DNA of 27,187 nucleotides from a virus: the IMG/VR virus record IMGVR_UViG_3300044470_000119, positions 1 to 27,187 of that record; one strand, written 5' to 3'. A program made the position numbers and the translations under genes. Positions 1 to 8,502 of the stretch are shown here, piece after piece. Within the stretch, counting starts at the first letter, position 1. Every line of letters begins with the position of its first letter. Below the pieces are notes generated by a model that did not search any database, was not told where the DNA came from, and saw only the letters and a list, made by a program, of their open reading frames with translations.

Positions 1-28
1 GCGGGAGATTGTTTGTATAGTCTTTCAT
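1..28 (-). CDS. Start of next late-operon gene (partial)
   Basis: An ATG at 28-26 follows the TAA of the preceding gene (32-30) after one base and opens a frame reading MKDYTNNLP to the window edge. The tight spacing is the same as between the other late genes, so it is probably the next cistron. The product cannot be told from nine residues. Its place after a membrane-anchored coiled-coil protein at the end of the operon would suit a lysis gene, but that is only context. Confidence 0.45.
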
Positions 29-29
29 A

Positions 30-503
30 TTATTGTGTTATTTGTCCACTTATATTTATAGGAAGTGAGGCTTTATCTTTAGCATTTGATTGACCTTGTA
101 GAAGTTGAGTGAATGCTTCATTAGCTGTTTTTCTAAATTCTACCTGAGCTTGTATATTATCTAACAAAGTTTTTTGAAACTGTTTGGTCGCAGAGTCCGT
201 TCCTGTAAAGATAGCTTTGTATTCAGCGAGCTGTTTATCACGTTCATTTATAGTTGTTTGGAGTTTTCCAATAACAACATTCTGATCGGATATTTGCTGT
301 CTTAATTCAATGAGTGCTTTAGCGAAACCGTCATTTTGGGTTTGGAGATACTCAACTAAAGTCTTACTTGAATTTAATTTATCTGTGCCAGTTTTACTTT
401 CGCCGTCTTGGTATTGAGATATTAGAAAGCCAAAACCTCCCGCAATAGCTCCGAGTGAGAACAACCCCCCTAATATCCAAATTCCGATGTCCTGTATACT
501 CAT
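30..503 (-). CDS. Membrane-anchored coiled-coil protein, unknown function
   Basis: This 157-residue protein has one hydrophobic helix near its N-terminus (about residues 7-28, rich in Gly, Ile, Leu and Phe). A polar region rich in Gln, Lys and Glu follows, with heptad-like spacing (about 45-130, including KTLVEYLQTQNDGFAKAL and VVIGKLQTTINERDKQLAEY), so a coiled coil is likely. There is no cleavable signal or lipobox. It begins 13 bases after the stop of the ATP-grasp gene and closes the visible late operon. An N-terminal anchor plus coiled coil is the shape of an inner-membrane spanin or a virion ejection protein, but no family motif decides between them. No strong Shine-Dalgarno is seen before the ATG. 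Confidence 0.75.
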   Translation of the reverse strand: MSIQDIGIWILGGLFSLGAIAGGFGFLISQYQDGESKTGTDKLNSSKTLVEYLQTQNDGFAKALIELRQQISDQNVVIGKLQTTINERDKQLAEYKAIFTGTDSATKQFQKTLLDNIQAQVEFRKTANEAFTQLLQGQSNAKDKASLPINISGQITQ

Positions 504-516
504 TTCCGTATTTTAA

Positions 517-2943
517 TTATTTTTTTTGATAATACTTTTCAATTCGTTTTCCAATATCGTGCCGGATTTTAAAGTCTGGAACGTATACGGAATTTTTCAG
601 GTAATCAATAAGATTTTCCCGAACTTGTTGGATATTTTTACCTTCGCGGCCAGTAACAGTCAAAAGATAGCCATTCTTGGTTGCTACTTTGTAGGCGATT
701 TCTCCGGTCTCTTCATCGGTAGATTTCTCAAAATTCTCCAAGTGAATGTGCTTGCGCATTTCATCATCAAAATCATCTACCGGCTTACCGTCTTTTAGTA
801 GCCAGAGTTTTTCTCCGATGGAAGTAGCGCTGTTTTCTAAATCGTTTTCAACTGGGAACGGTTTAGAGACTACGACCATAACCATACCTAGACCCATCTG
901 GATTTCAATCGGCTTACTTTCGCCACGCGCCACAGTAGACAGTAATTCACTCATAGGCATATTTAACCCCTCGGTGAACTCGTAAGAAGAAGCTGGGACG
1001 CCGAAGCGACAATTTCCATACCAAGCCGGTTTTCCATTCCTGCGTGTGTAGATAATATGATTTTCTACTTCAACACAATAGACATTATCATTATAGTATT
1101 CTCGTTTAATTTGTCTTGAATCTATATATGCTTCGGGTCTTTTATGTGATTCATAGACAGAGTATCCATCGTGATTTCTTATGTAAGTCTTATTCTTAAT
1201 AGTAACAGAGGTACCTTTTGTCCTTCTAATTGAAATGTTCGCGTATTTCCCTAATTTGAGTATTAGTTCTTGAAAATCGTCAGCTAATTTTTTAGATGTG
1301 GTGTAATAAGAATTACCACCGCTTTTTTTGTGAACACTTCCATCGCCAATTAAGAAGGCGTCTAGAAACATCCTAATTAGTCGCGGAGATAACTCTTTAA
1401 TATAATCTGGTACAAATTTTTCATTACATAAACCAAATTGTTTAAGATGTTTCCTTAATTGAACGCTAGAAATCTGGAAACCAGTTTTATATTCTTTGAC
1501 GTTAGGAAAATTCTTTAGTAATTCTCTTACTTGGTCTTTTTTAACATATTGAGATATAACTACTCCCCATTTTGAGAGACTTCCTTCGGCTAAATAGATA
1601 CCTAAGAACTTTAACCAATCTTCCATTGGCAAAGAGATTTCCGGATGGATTACATCTATCGTTTTCTTATGTTTTCCTAATGAATGTTTTTCAATATATT
1701 CTGGAATTATATAGTCTTTTATTTCAAATCCCGACCAATTTGCATCTCTTTTGATATTTACTCCGTTAGAAAGATTTTCTGCGGATATAAATTTCCATTC
1801 AAACCTATCTTTCTTTTTACCTCTTTTTACTTTTACATACATTTGATGGTTAGGGGTAACTGCAAAATCTAAAGTATGTGAGAATCTTGTTTTGATTAAT
1901 TCACCGTTGAAATTATATTCTATCTTTTTCTGAACAGGATTATATTCTAAATTATGCGTTTCTGGATTAAGAGTAGCTACTAACTCACCAATATCAGTAT
2001 CTTTAATCAACTTCCAGCCGTTTTTAGTTAAAATTTCTGTTTCTTTATCAAAGCAAGTAGGCTCCAATGCTACAATATCACCAGAATCTAGTTTGATAGT
2101 ATTAATATCAAAGACACCACGGAACTTTGAAGCCCGAAGTACGTTCAGAATTTTTTCATTCATTATAATTTTCTTGAACATCTCATTGGTTTCATCAACG
2201 CCGATGAAGGTAGTCCCCATCTCACCGGTGGTAACGCCCATGTCATGTTCAACTTCTTTTTTCTCTTCAAAATTCAGGAAGCCAACAACCTTACCCTCGG
2301 CGTTTTTCATGTAATCAGTGCCGTTGAAGAATACGGAAGCAGCGACTTCCAGTCCGGAGACTACTTCCATCAAATCAAAATCTACTTTGCCAAACTCGGC
2401 TTCATTCCACTTCTTCTTCATTTCCGATAGATGGTGAACCATGTCAGCATTGCCTTCAAACTTTCCTTTGTGATTCAGAGACTTTGGAGCATCTCCATTC
2501 TGCTTCATTATATATTTCTTGTCTGCGTTTTTCGTAACATAAGCGGTTGCAGATTCAAAGTTAGAGAAATTTTTACTTTCCGGTTGGGTAAAGCCCGCTT
2601 TCTTGAACCATTTCTGGCCAAGCTGTCGGTCATTTTCCAATCGGTCTCCATGTTCAGAACCGCCGAATACAGCCTCGCCCTTAGAGCGCAACCAGTCTTG
2701 TAACTTTCCAACCGAGCATCCGTCAAAAAGCCAAATATATCCTTTGCCGAGACAGTTGAGCCATTCCCAGTCTTTTAGTTTGGGAACAATGCCTTCACCA
2801 ATTTTGTTGTATTCGTGGTTGGGTACATAAAAATACGTCTCGCACTTTTCTACGTTGGCCAAATGGTCGGCAATATCCAATAATTCTCCGAATTCTGAAT
2901 AGATTATGAATGTTGGTTTATTCTTTTTTTCTGTATTTTCCAT
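517..2943 (-). CDS. PurD-like ATP-grasp ligase interrupted by an intein
   Basis: The ORF encodes 808 residues from the ATG at 2943. A GTG at 2961, overlapping the upstream TAG stop, would add six residues; neither start has a good Shine-Dalgarno. Removing the 348-residue intein leaves an ATP-grasp enzyme of about 460 residues. Its closest recognisable pattern is phosphoribosylamine-glycine ligase (PurD): a pre-ATP-grasp domain, the ATP-binding lysine in YIMKQNG (about K147), TTGEMGTT in place of the PurD TGGMG loop, and ALEPT-CRFGVP matching the metal-binding EFNxRFGDP motif. Members of the superfamily join a carboxylate to an amine with ATP. The true substrate here is unknown, because the match is distant and the gene lies among virion genes rather than purine genes. 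It could modify a virion or host component, or act as an auxiliary metabolic gene. The intein means activity depends on protein splicing. Confidence 0.85.
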   Translation of the reverse strand: MENTEKKNKPTFIIYSEFGELLDIADHLANVEKCETYFYVPNHEYNKIGEGIVPKLKDWEWLNCLGKGYIWLFDGCSVGKLQDWLRSKGEAVFGGSEHGDRLENDRQLGQKWFKKAGFTQPESKNFSNFESATAYVTKNADKKYIMKQNGDAPKSLNHKGKFEGNADMVHHLSEMKKKWNEAEFGKVDFDLMEVVSGLEVAASVFFNGTDYMKNAEGKVVGFLNFEEKKEVEHDMGVTTGEMGTTFIGVDETNEMFKKIIMNEKILNVLRASKFRGVFDINTIKLDSGDIVALEPTCFDKETEILTKNGWKLIKDTDIGELVATLNPETHNLEYNPVQKKIEYNFNGELIKTRFSHTLDFAVTPNHQMYVKVKRGKKKDRFEWKFISAENLSNGVNIKRDANWSGFEIKDYIIPEYIEKHSLGKHKKTIDVIHPEISLPMEDWLKFLGIYLAEGSLSKWGVVISQYVKKDQVRELLKNFPNVKEYKTGFQISSVQLRKHLKQFGLCNEKFVPDYIKELSPRLIRMFLDAFLIGDGSVHKKSGGNSYYTTSKKLADDFQELILKLGKYANISIRRTKGTSVTIKNKTYIRNHDGYSVYESHKRPEAYIDSRQIKREYYNDNVYCVEVENHIIYTRRNGKPAWYGNCRFGVPASSYEFTEGLNMPMSELLSTVARGESKPIEIQMGLGMVMVVVSKPFPVENDLENSATSIGEKLWLLKDGKPVDDFDDEMRKHIHLENFEKSTDEETGEIAYKVATKNGYLLTVTGREGKNIQQVRENLIDYLKNSVYVPDFKIRHDIGKRIEKYYQKK
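1012..2055 (-). mobile_element. Intein with LAGLIDADG homing endonuclease domain
   Basis: This is an in-frame 348-codon insertion that starts with Cys (CFDKETEIL), ends in Asn (KPAWYGN) and is followed by Cys (CRFG), as expected of a class 1 intein with a Cys +1 nucleophile. Splicing block B is TPNH at intein residues 67-70. Block F reads VYCVEVENHIIYT before the terminal Gly-Asn; the usual penultimate His is Gly, a tolerated variant. Two dodecapeptide motifs mark the homing endonuclease: FLGIYLAEGS (150-159, acidic E157) and FLDAFLIGDGS (230-240, acidic D238). The frame is intact throughout, so both splicing and nuclease functions may be active. It sits inside the ATP-grasp metal-binding motif, a typical conserved-site insertion. 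Confidence 0.95.
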
Positions 2944-2960
2944 ATAAATAAAAGGCCACA

Positions 2961-4970
2961 CTACTTAGTAGTGGTCTTCTTTAATCTTGCATGATACGCG
3001 TCCCGCTCGGCTTGAATCCGTGATTCTAGGTCTTGGCTTGCTTTTGTGCTTGCGGCGCTTGCGCTGGTTCCGCCGGGACTGTTAGCTTTCCCTGTTTGTC
3101 CATTAGTTTGCGGTCCTGTAGGCTTTGCACTACTCTCTGGCTGAATTGCTCCGGCGTCTCCTCCGGCTCCGGCTGCATCATTACTAATAATCGTTTCATA
3201 TTGGTCCTTTCCTAGGGTTGCCGCAGTGTCTCCACCAATCAATCTATTGCGCAGACTAGAGACAGCTTCCGGACTAATTGAATCAAATACATTTCTCAAA
3301 GCACGCTCTGGGTCTCGGATTTTATTCATAATTTCCCCAATAACAGCAATACCAGCGCCACGCGCGGTTTCTAATGGACTTTTTCCCAATACTCCCAAAA
3401 CAGTATCAAGCGTTCCATACTTCTGAACCCAAGTGCTTAATGAACCGCCAGTACTACCAGCAACTTTTTTCCACTGATTGACCATAGGCTTCTCAATGGA
3501 TTTCAAATCAGCATAAGAATTGCGTAGTTTCTGATAGCCTTCGCCGGTAGCATTTTCTATTTTGCTATCAAGAGTACCGCGAATAGATTGTGAAGCAGTA
3601 GCAGAAACAGTCGCTCCGGCGTTATCTGACATAGGATTTACGTCGGTATTTATTTTTTCTAAGAAACTCTGAATGCGGCCGAGTTCTGTATCAGCAAAAG
3701 TTGTAATTCCTTTTTTATTTGTCGTACCAAAATTGTCTTTGATGTCTTGAATCAGAGATTCAGCTTTAGACTTGAATCCGGAAGTAGCATCGCTTCCAGA
3801 CTTTTGGATGTCAGAAATAAGACTTTGGAAATTGTCTTGAGTAAATGCTGCGCCCTTATCTCCGGCTTGCGTAGCTAAGGCGGTGTATGAGTCATAAATC
3901 TTCTGTTTGGTCTGCTGGAGGGCTTGTGTTGCTTCGTAGAAACCATCTTTTGTAGGCTCCCAAGCCTTTTCTACGCCATCAGTTCCTTTAACCGTAATAT
4001 CCTTGGCCATGTTAGACATCGTCTCCAGAGCACGCGTAGCTTGTGGACCTTTAGAAGTTACATCAGACAGGCTTTTAACTCCGGTAGTACCAAGAGCTTT
4101 ATTTATATTTGTAGTAATATCACCCTTCCACGATATCCAAGCGTCCCCTGCGGCAGATAAAGAACCAAATACCGCGCCAGTACCAAGAGCTTGTTTAACA
4201 TTCTGACCATGTAAAAGACCCCAAGCAGTACCAACGCTACTTTCTGGGATTGCACTTAAAACTTTTTGAGCGACATAAGAGACATCTTTACCGATTTTAC
4301 CACCCTCTGCTGCAAGCTCCGGAAGTTTGGCTGATGCACCAACACCTTTCATTACATCTTTTCCAGCAGCAACATAGTCTGTTGGCACAGCTAATTCCGC
4401 TACTTGTTCAGCAACGTTTCCAGCAACTTGCCATCCGCCTTTTGGCGCGAGTTTATCTCCAACCATATTAGCAACAGTCTTTTGTCCGACTGCTGGAGCT
4501 GGAGCTATTTTATTCGTGATAGCGTTCCCAACACTTTGTAGCATGTTCTGTCCGAGAGATGCCGCGCCAACAGCGGTCTGTCCAATACCTTTAGCGATAC
4601 CAGTAATTTCTTGGCCGACAGAACCTTTTCTAATCATGTTTCCAACATCACTTATAAAACTAGGTGCTTTTGCTGGAGCTTGAGTTGCGCCCGATGCACC
4701 GAGCAGTCCTTTGTTAGAAAGATATTGATAAATTTGGTCGTCTGGTACACCCTGACTTCTTGCTGTCGTTATAAAGTTAGCAGCATTAAAATTAGCCGGT
4801 GCGCTAGATTGCGGAGTTTGTGGGGATGCCGAAGTAACCGACAAAGGGTAATTCTGTGTTGGAGCTGGTTGAGGCTGTTGCTGCTGCGTAGGTGGAGCAA
4901 TTGAAATACCCGCGCTGCCATTTACCGGAGTGCTAGATACTTTCGGAGATAATGAGAAAGGTTGTGCCAT
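2961..4970 (-). CDS. Large virion or ejection protein, unknown function
   Basis: This 669-residue protein has a Pro/Gln/Ser-rich N-terminus (about 10-60) and then a short motif, SQGVPDDQIYQYLSNKGLL, of a type I associate with large phage structural proteins. Next come a Gly/Ala-rich and partly amphipathic stretch (about 110-280), a long helical region (about 290-560) and a low-complexity Ala/Ser/Gly/Thr tail. Amphipathic Gly/Ala segments such as ITGIAKGIGQTAVGAASLG could contact membranes, as podovirus ejection proteins do. It starts one base after the stop of the lysozyme-domain protein and so belongs to the same block. An internal or ejection protein is an inference from position, size and composition; no enzyme motif is visible. 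Confidence 0.8.
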   Translation of the reverse strand: MAQPFSLSPKVSSTPVNGSAGISIAPPTQQQQPQPAPTQNYPLSVTSASPQTPQSSAPANFNAANFITTARSQGVPDDQIYQYLSNKGLLGASGATQAPAKAPSFISDVGNMIRKGSVGQEITGIAKGIGQTAVGAASLGQNMLQSVGNAITNKIAPAPAVGQKTVANMVGDKLAPKGGWQVAGNVAEQVAELAVPTDYVAAGKDVMKGVGASAKLPELAAEGGKIGKDVSYVAQKVLSAIPESSVGTAWGLLHGQNVKQALGTGAVFGSLSAAGDAWISWKGDITTNINKALGTTGVKSLSDVTSKGPQATRALETMSNMAKDITVKGTDGVEKAWEPTKDGFYEATQALQQTKQKIYDSYTALATQAGDKGAAFTQDNFQSLISDIQKSGSDATSGFKSKAESLIQDIKDNFGTTNKKGITTFADTELGRIQSFLEKINTDVNPMSDNAGATVSATASQSIRGTLDSKIENATGEGYQKLRNSYADLKSIEKPMVNQWKKVAGSTGGSLSTWVQKYGTLDTVLGVLGKSPLETARGAGIAVIGEIMNKIRDPERALRNVFDSISPEAVSSLRNRLIGGDTAATLGKDQYETIISNDAAGAGGDAGAIQPESSAKPTGPQTNGQTGKANSPGGTSASAASTKASQDLESRIQAERDAYHARLKKTTTK

Positions 4971-4971
4971 A

Positions 4972-6807
4972 TTATTGTCCCTGTAGAATTGAGTCTAATT
5001 GAGAAGTGTAATCTGTACCCGAAGCGCCGCTTTGTGATGCGCCTGGAGCATAAGGATTTGCTGCGCCACCAAGACCACCGACTTGAACTGAGTCTATAGC
5101 ATTCAATCGGAAACCAAGGTTTTCTTGCAACTGCTGAACAGCACCGTCAAAGGTTTGAGCAGACCAGTTAGTGCTAAGCACTTGACCGGCGAGACCGAGG
5201 GCTTTATCTGTAGGAGAATTTCCACCCATGAAGGTCTGTCCGAGTTCGTCTTGAATAATTGTAGATTGTTGCGTGAAGTCTACTGCTAATTGTTGAGCTG
5301 CTTGTCCGTAAGCACCAATTGAAGCCGCGGCAAGATTGGCTGCGTTAAATGGGGCAAAACCACCAGCATTCCAAGCATCAGCATCAGATTTGAGTTTGGT
5401 AACACCTTGTTGTACAGAACTAATAGCCTGTTTCAAACGTACCTGTTGAGGGGTATTAGATGTCTTTATATAAGTCTGTGTTGCAGTATACTCTTGAGAA
5501 AGTTGGAGAAGATTAACCCCGTTTTTCTGTAGAGCTGCTTCAAGCTGAATCATATACTGTGTTGGTCTGCTAGAAACTGTTGGAGGTGGAATTGTTCCGG
5601 CTGAAATACCTTGGGCTACTGTATCAACATTAGCATTTCCAGAAGAAATCCAATTTGGGAATTGTGCGCTTGTACCAGAAGAAGAGCTTGCTGCGCCAGC
5701 CTGTTTGTGATTAGACAACCATTGAGCAATACCATTTACACCGTCTTGGAGTGTTGGGTAATTGGTTTGATGGCCACCTGCGCCGCCCATAATTGAACCC
5801 GGATTATTGTCAGCAGTATCAGTAACCGCATTAGGGTTGGTTAAGAAAGAACTTTCCTGCTGCATAACTCCCATGATAGTTGCTGGGTCAACACCATATT
5901 GCTGCGCGGCATTCATAACCATATCTCCAGTAATAGGAGAGTTTGGAGCAATTTGTTGAATATAACTTGTTGCATCTGCTGCGTTGGAAACGTTTCCAAT
6001 ACCAGAAGCTATTCCAGAAATTGTAGAACCGTACTGCGGATTTGAAGGGTCGTAACTATTTAAGTTGTAGGTATCGCCATTTGAACCGATTGCAAAACCG
6101 TACTGCGAAGCGTAGCGTTGCTGGTTGATAGTCGGAGAGTTCTGCTTCTCAAAGGATTGCAAATCTATACCCATACTTGCTAATTGCTTAACATAGTTCG
6201 GACCATAGAGAGCTTGCAGAGCAGCACCAGCGTTTGAGCCATACTGTGTAACAAAGTTTTGTACATTTGAAATAGCATCAGTACGATTAGTTTCAAGCTG
6301 TTTTTGTTGGTCGTTATAAGCGGTAGTCAAATACTGAACCGACTGGTCTAAAGTGCTTGTACGGCCAGAAACTTGGTCAGAGATTAAGCGAAGACTCATA
6401 TCAATCTGGCTTCTGTCTCCAGAGTTTACGGCCTGCAAAAGAGTTGGGTCAAGCTGTGATTTTTCGGCATCAGTTAAAGGCTGGTCATATAAAGATTTCA
6501 ACAAAAGATTGCGCTGGCTCATCAATGTATTGTTTGAAGTAACATTAGATTGCAAAGACATCATGGCCTGTGAAAGACCAAACTGGTTTGATTGTTGCGA
6601 TTGGTCCGGAGTTACTGCTCCAGATTGTCCAGGTGAAGGAGGAGCAAAAACAGGAGCATTTTGTGGCACTGGTCCGGTCTGCGCTGCTGTCTGTGGAGCT
6701 GGTTGTGGAGCTGCTGGAGTAGGAACAGTAGGCGCTGCTGGATCCGCGGTCCCTTGTAAAGAAGTGCCGCTCATTGTTCCTTGTAATATATCTGCTACGT
6801 TTTGCAT
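4972..6807 (-). CDS. Virion protein with lysozyme-like (SLT/GH73-type) domain
   Basis: This protein has 611 residues. The N-terminus (about 20-75) is Pro/Ala/Gln-rich linker and about 75-290 is helical. Residues 293-366 carry a peptidoglycan-hydrolase signature: AAQQYGVDPATIMGVMQQESSF with candidate catalytic Glu318, then NNPGSIMG and NYPTLQDGVNGIAQWL, as in FlgJ/GH73 and soluble lytic transglycosylase folds. The rest (about 370-611) is helical with Gly-rich ends. Virion-associated hydrolases of this kind open a local hole in the cell wall during DNA ejection. It starts three bases after the TAA of the Q-rich protein. Whether it is a glucosaminidase or a lytic transglycosylase cannot be told by eye. 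Confidence 0.8.
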   Translation of the reverse strand: MQNVADILQGTMSGTSLQGTADPAAPTVPTPAAPQPAPQTAAQTGPVPQNAPVFAPPSPGQSGAVTPDQSQQSNQFGLSQAMMSLQSNVTSNNTLMSQRNLLLKSLYDQPLTDAEKSQLDPTLLQAVNSGDRSQIDMSLRLISDQVSGRTSTLDQSVQYLTTAYNDQQKQLETNRTDAISNVQNFVTQYGSNAGAALQALYGPNYVKQLASMGIDLQSFEKQNSPTINQQRYASQYGFAIGSNGDTYNLNSYDPSNPQYGSTISGIASGIGNVSNAADATSYIQQIAPNSPITGDMVMNAAQQYGVDPATIMGVMQQESSFLTNPNAVTDTADNNPGSIMGGAGGHQTNYPTLQDGVNGIAQWLSNHKQAGAASSSSGTSAQFPNWISSGNANVDTVAQGISAGTIPPPTVSSRPTQYMIQLEAALQKNGVNLLQLSQEYTATQTYIKTSNTPQQVRLKQAISSVQQGVTKLKSDADAWNAGGFAPFNAANLAAASIGAYGQAAQQLAVDFTQQSTIIQDELGQTFMGGNSPTDKALGLAGQVLSTNWSAQTFDGAVQQLQENLGFRLNAIDSVQVGGLGGAANPYAPGASQSGASGTDYTSQLDSILQGQ

Positions 6808-6810
6808 AGG

Positions 6811-7683
6811 TTATTGTGTTGATGGATTAGCTTCTTGTGCATAGATAGATGATTGCTTTTGTAGTACAGCCTGTTGCTGGCTTAGAGGTTGAGTTCCAGT
6901 TATACCACCGACAGGGGTATATTGTGCGCCTGGGTTTTGACCAACGCCATTTACTTTAAGCGCTGGAGTTGCTGCACTTCCGAATTGAGACTCATATTGA
7001 GAACCGAGAGACTGTAAATTCTGCTGTAATTGACTTCTTGAAGATTGAATGACGTCCGCCTGTGAAGTAGCGAGTTGTTCTTTAGCTTGCTGTCTAAATC
7101 CTGAATAGGCTGTGCCAGCCGCGGCGTACTGGTCTGATAGAGCCTTTTTCTGTAATTCTATATTTTGATTTTGAACAGCTTGTGAAGTGTCCCAATTTGA
7201 ACTTATTTGCCCCAAGTTAAATTGGAGTTGTTGCATCCCTTGTTTTGCGGCATCACCGTAAGTAGCCAGAATTGTTGGGTCTGTTTGAGCTGCGGTTAGA
7301 GCTTTATTAAGAAGGTCTTGGTTTATAGAAACGTTTGTAGCTCCTTGATTGTATTGTGCGCTAACAACACCTGCTGTCGCTTGTACAAAGGCTTGGTCTG
7401 TTGGACTTAAAGAACTCCAAACGTCTTGAGAAATTCCGTATGCAGTTGGGTCAAAAGGTGCGTTTGAGTTAGCTGCACCCGGCATTGTTGGCTGAACATA
7501 GCCAAAATTAACCTTGTCATCTGGTACATCTGTTTGTTGTGTGGCTGTTTTGTATTGCTGCAAATCAACAGCGTTACCTTGTGCATCAAAAACCTGTGGG
7601 CTGTTTGGATTTGGTTGATAAAATTGTGGGAACTGTAATCCCGCGCCGCTTTGTCCTGTTTGTGTTGTCTGTGTTGGGGTCAT
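6811..7683 (-). CDS. Gln-rich putative virion protein
   Basis: This 290-residue protein begins MTPTQTTQTG and is very rich in Gln, Ser, Ala and Thr. The middle (about 90-230) is probably helical or coiled coil, with segments such as QNIELQKKALSDQYAAAG and FRQQAKEQLATSQADVIQ; both ends look disordered. No catalytic or fold motif was recognised. Its place between the fibre tip and the lysozyme-domain protein suggests one of the internal proteins that short-tailed phages eject with their DNA. No Shine-Dalgarno precedes the ATG, and it lies nine bases after the preceding gene. Confidence 0.75.
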   Translation of the reverse strand: MTPTQTTQTGQSGAGLQFPQFYQPNPNSPQVFDAQGNAVDLQQYKTATQQTDVPDDKVNFGYVQPTMPGAANSNAPFDPTAYGISQDVWSSLSPTDQAFVQATAGVVSAQYNQGATNVSINQDLLNKALTAAQTDPTILATYGDAAKQGMQQLQFNLGQISSNWDTSQAVQNQNIELQKKALSDQYAAAGTAYSGFRQQAKEQLATSQADVIQSSRSQLQQNLQSLGSQYESQFGSAATPALKVNGVGQNPGAQYTPVGGITGTQPLSQQQAVLQKQSSIYAQEANPSTQ

Positions 7684-7692
7684 ATATTTTTA

Positions 7693-8502
7693 TTATAATG
7701 CTATCCAGGTTGTTCCGCTAGCGGAACAGTAATAAGGTACACCGCTCAGACCATTTAAGCACAAATCACCTTTCACACCGGTTAATACTGTATCAGGATT
7801 TGTTCCATCCGAAACCCAAATTGTATTTAAGCCGAGACCTATATACTTCTTGAAATCAGTAGAAATTGGATTACTATTATTGATTTGAATTGGAGGAGCG
7901 GTATTCCCAGAACCATAATGGTTTACTTTAATACTACTCGCAGAGGCAACCGTACTATCGTTTTCTACCGTAAGTGGAAATGCGTCAGAAGTGCTATCAG
8001 CGAAAATTGATAGGCCATCAGATTGACCGCCAATACTAATCTGAAGAGCTATATCATTTTGAGCAGAGCTATCACTAATAATAGCTAAAGGGAATGGAGT
8101 GTTGCGATTTTTTCCGCCATCTAGTGATAAGCCCGTTGGATATAATGGATTGTTAGTTTGTATGTTAATAATACCGCCTATTTGTCCATCTCCAATCTGT
8201 AAAATTGCATCTCCATTTTTATCGTATATAACGATTCCAGCCACTCCAGAAGTAAACACAGTTGGGTCATAGGAACGTGGAAAATTTGTAGTACCTATGC
8301 TTATAGAACCTCCGTCTTGTGCCAAGAAAACTATATTTTGATTAGTCTGAAAAAGAGACATAGCACCCATAGCAAAAGGAGTATTGGCCGGGTTATAAAC
8401 GATGCCATTATTTGAAACCGGCGAAAGATTTCCTGCTATTGGAGTTACAGTATTTCCGAAAGCATCATATTTATTTTGAAAATTTAATTGCGCGGGTGTC
8501 AT
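7693..8502 (-). CDS. Tail-fibre-like protein with beta-rich repeats
   Basis: This 269-residue protein is rich in Asn, Gly, Ser and Thr, with alternating hydrophobic strands (GIVIYDKNGDAILQIGDG, IALQISIGGQSDGLSIFAD) as in trimeric fibre beta-helices. The C-terminus contains GDLCLNGLSGVPYYC and finishes TTWIAL, a type of fibre end domain that I recall from many phage receptor-binding proteins. Its ATG overlaps the TGA of the upstream tail protein by four bases (ATGA), so translation is coupled. A receptor-binding or side-fibre role is inferred from shape and position. The two Cys residues near the end could bind metal or form a disulfide. Confidence 0.75.
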   Translation of the reverse strand: MTPAQLNFQNKYDAFGNTVTPIAGNLSPVSNNGIVYNPANTPFAMGAMSLFQTNQNIVFLAQDGGSISIGTTNFPRSYDPTVFTSGVAGIVIYDKNGDAILQIGDGQIGGIINIQTNNPLYPTGLSLDGGKNRNTPFPLAIISDSSAQNDIALQISIGGQSDGLSIFADSTSDAFPLTVENDSTVASASSIKVNHYGSGNTAPPIQINNSNPISTDFKKYIGLGLNTIWVSDGTNPDTVLTGVKGDLCLNGLSGVPYYCSASGTTWIAL

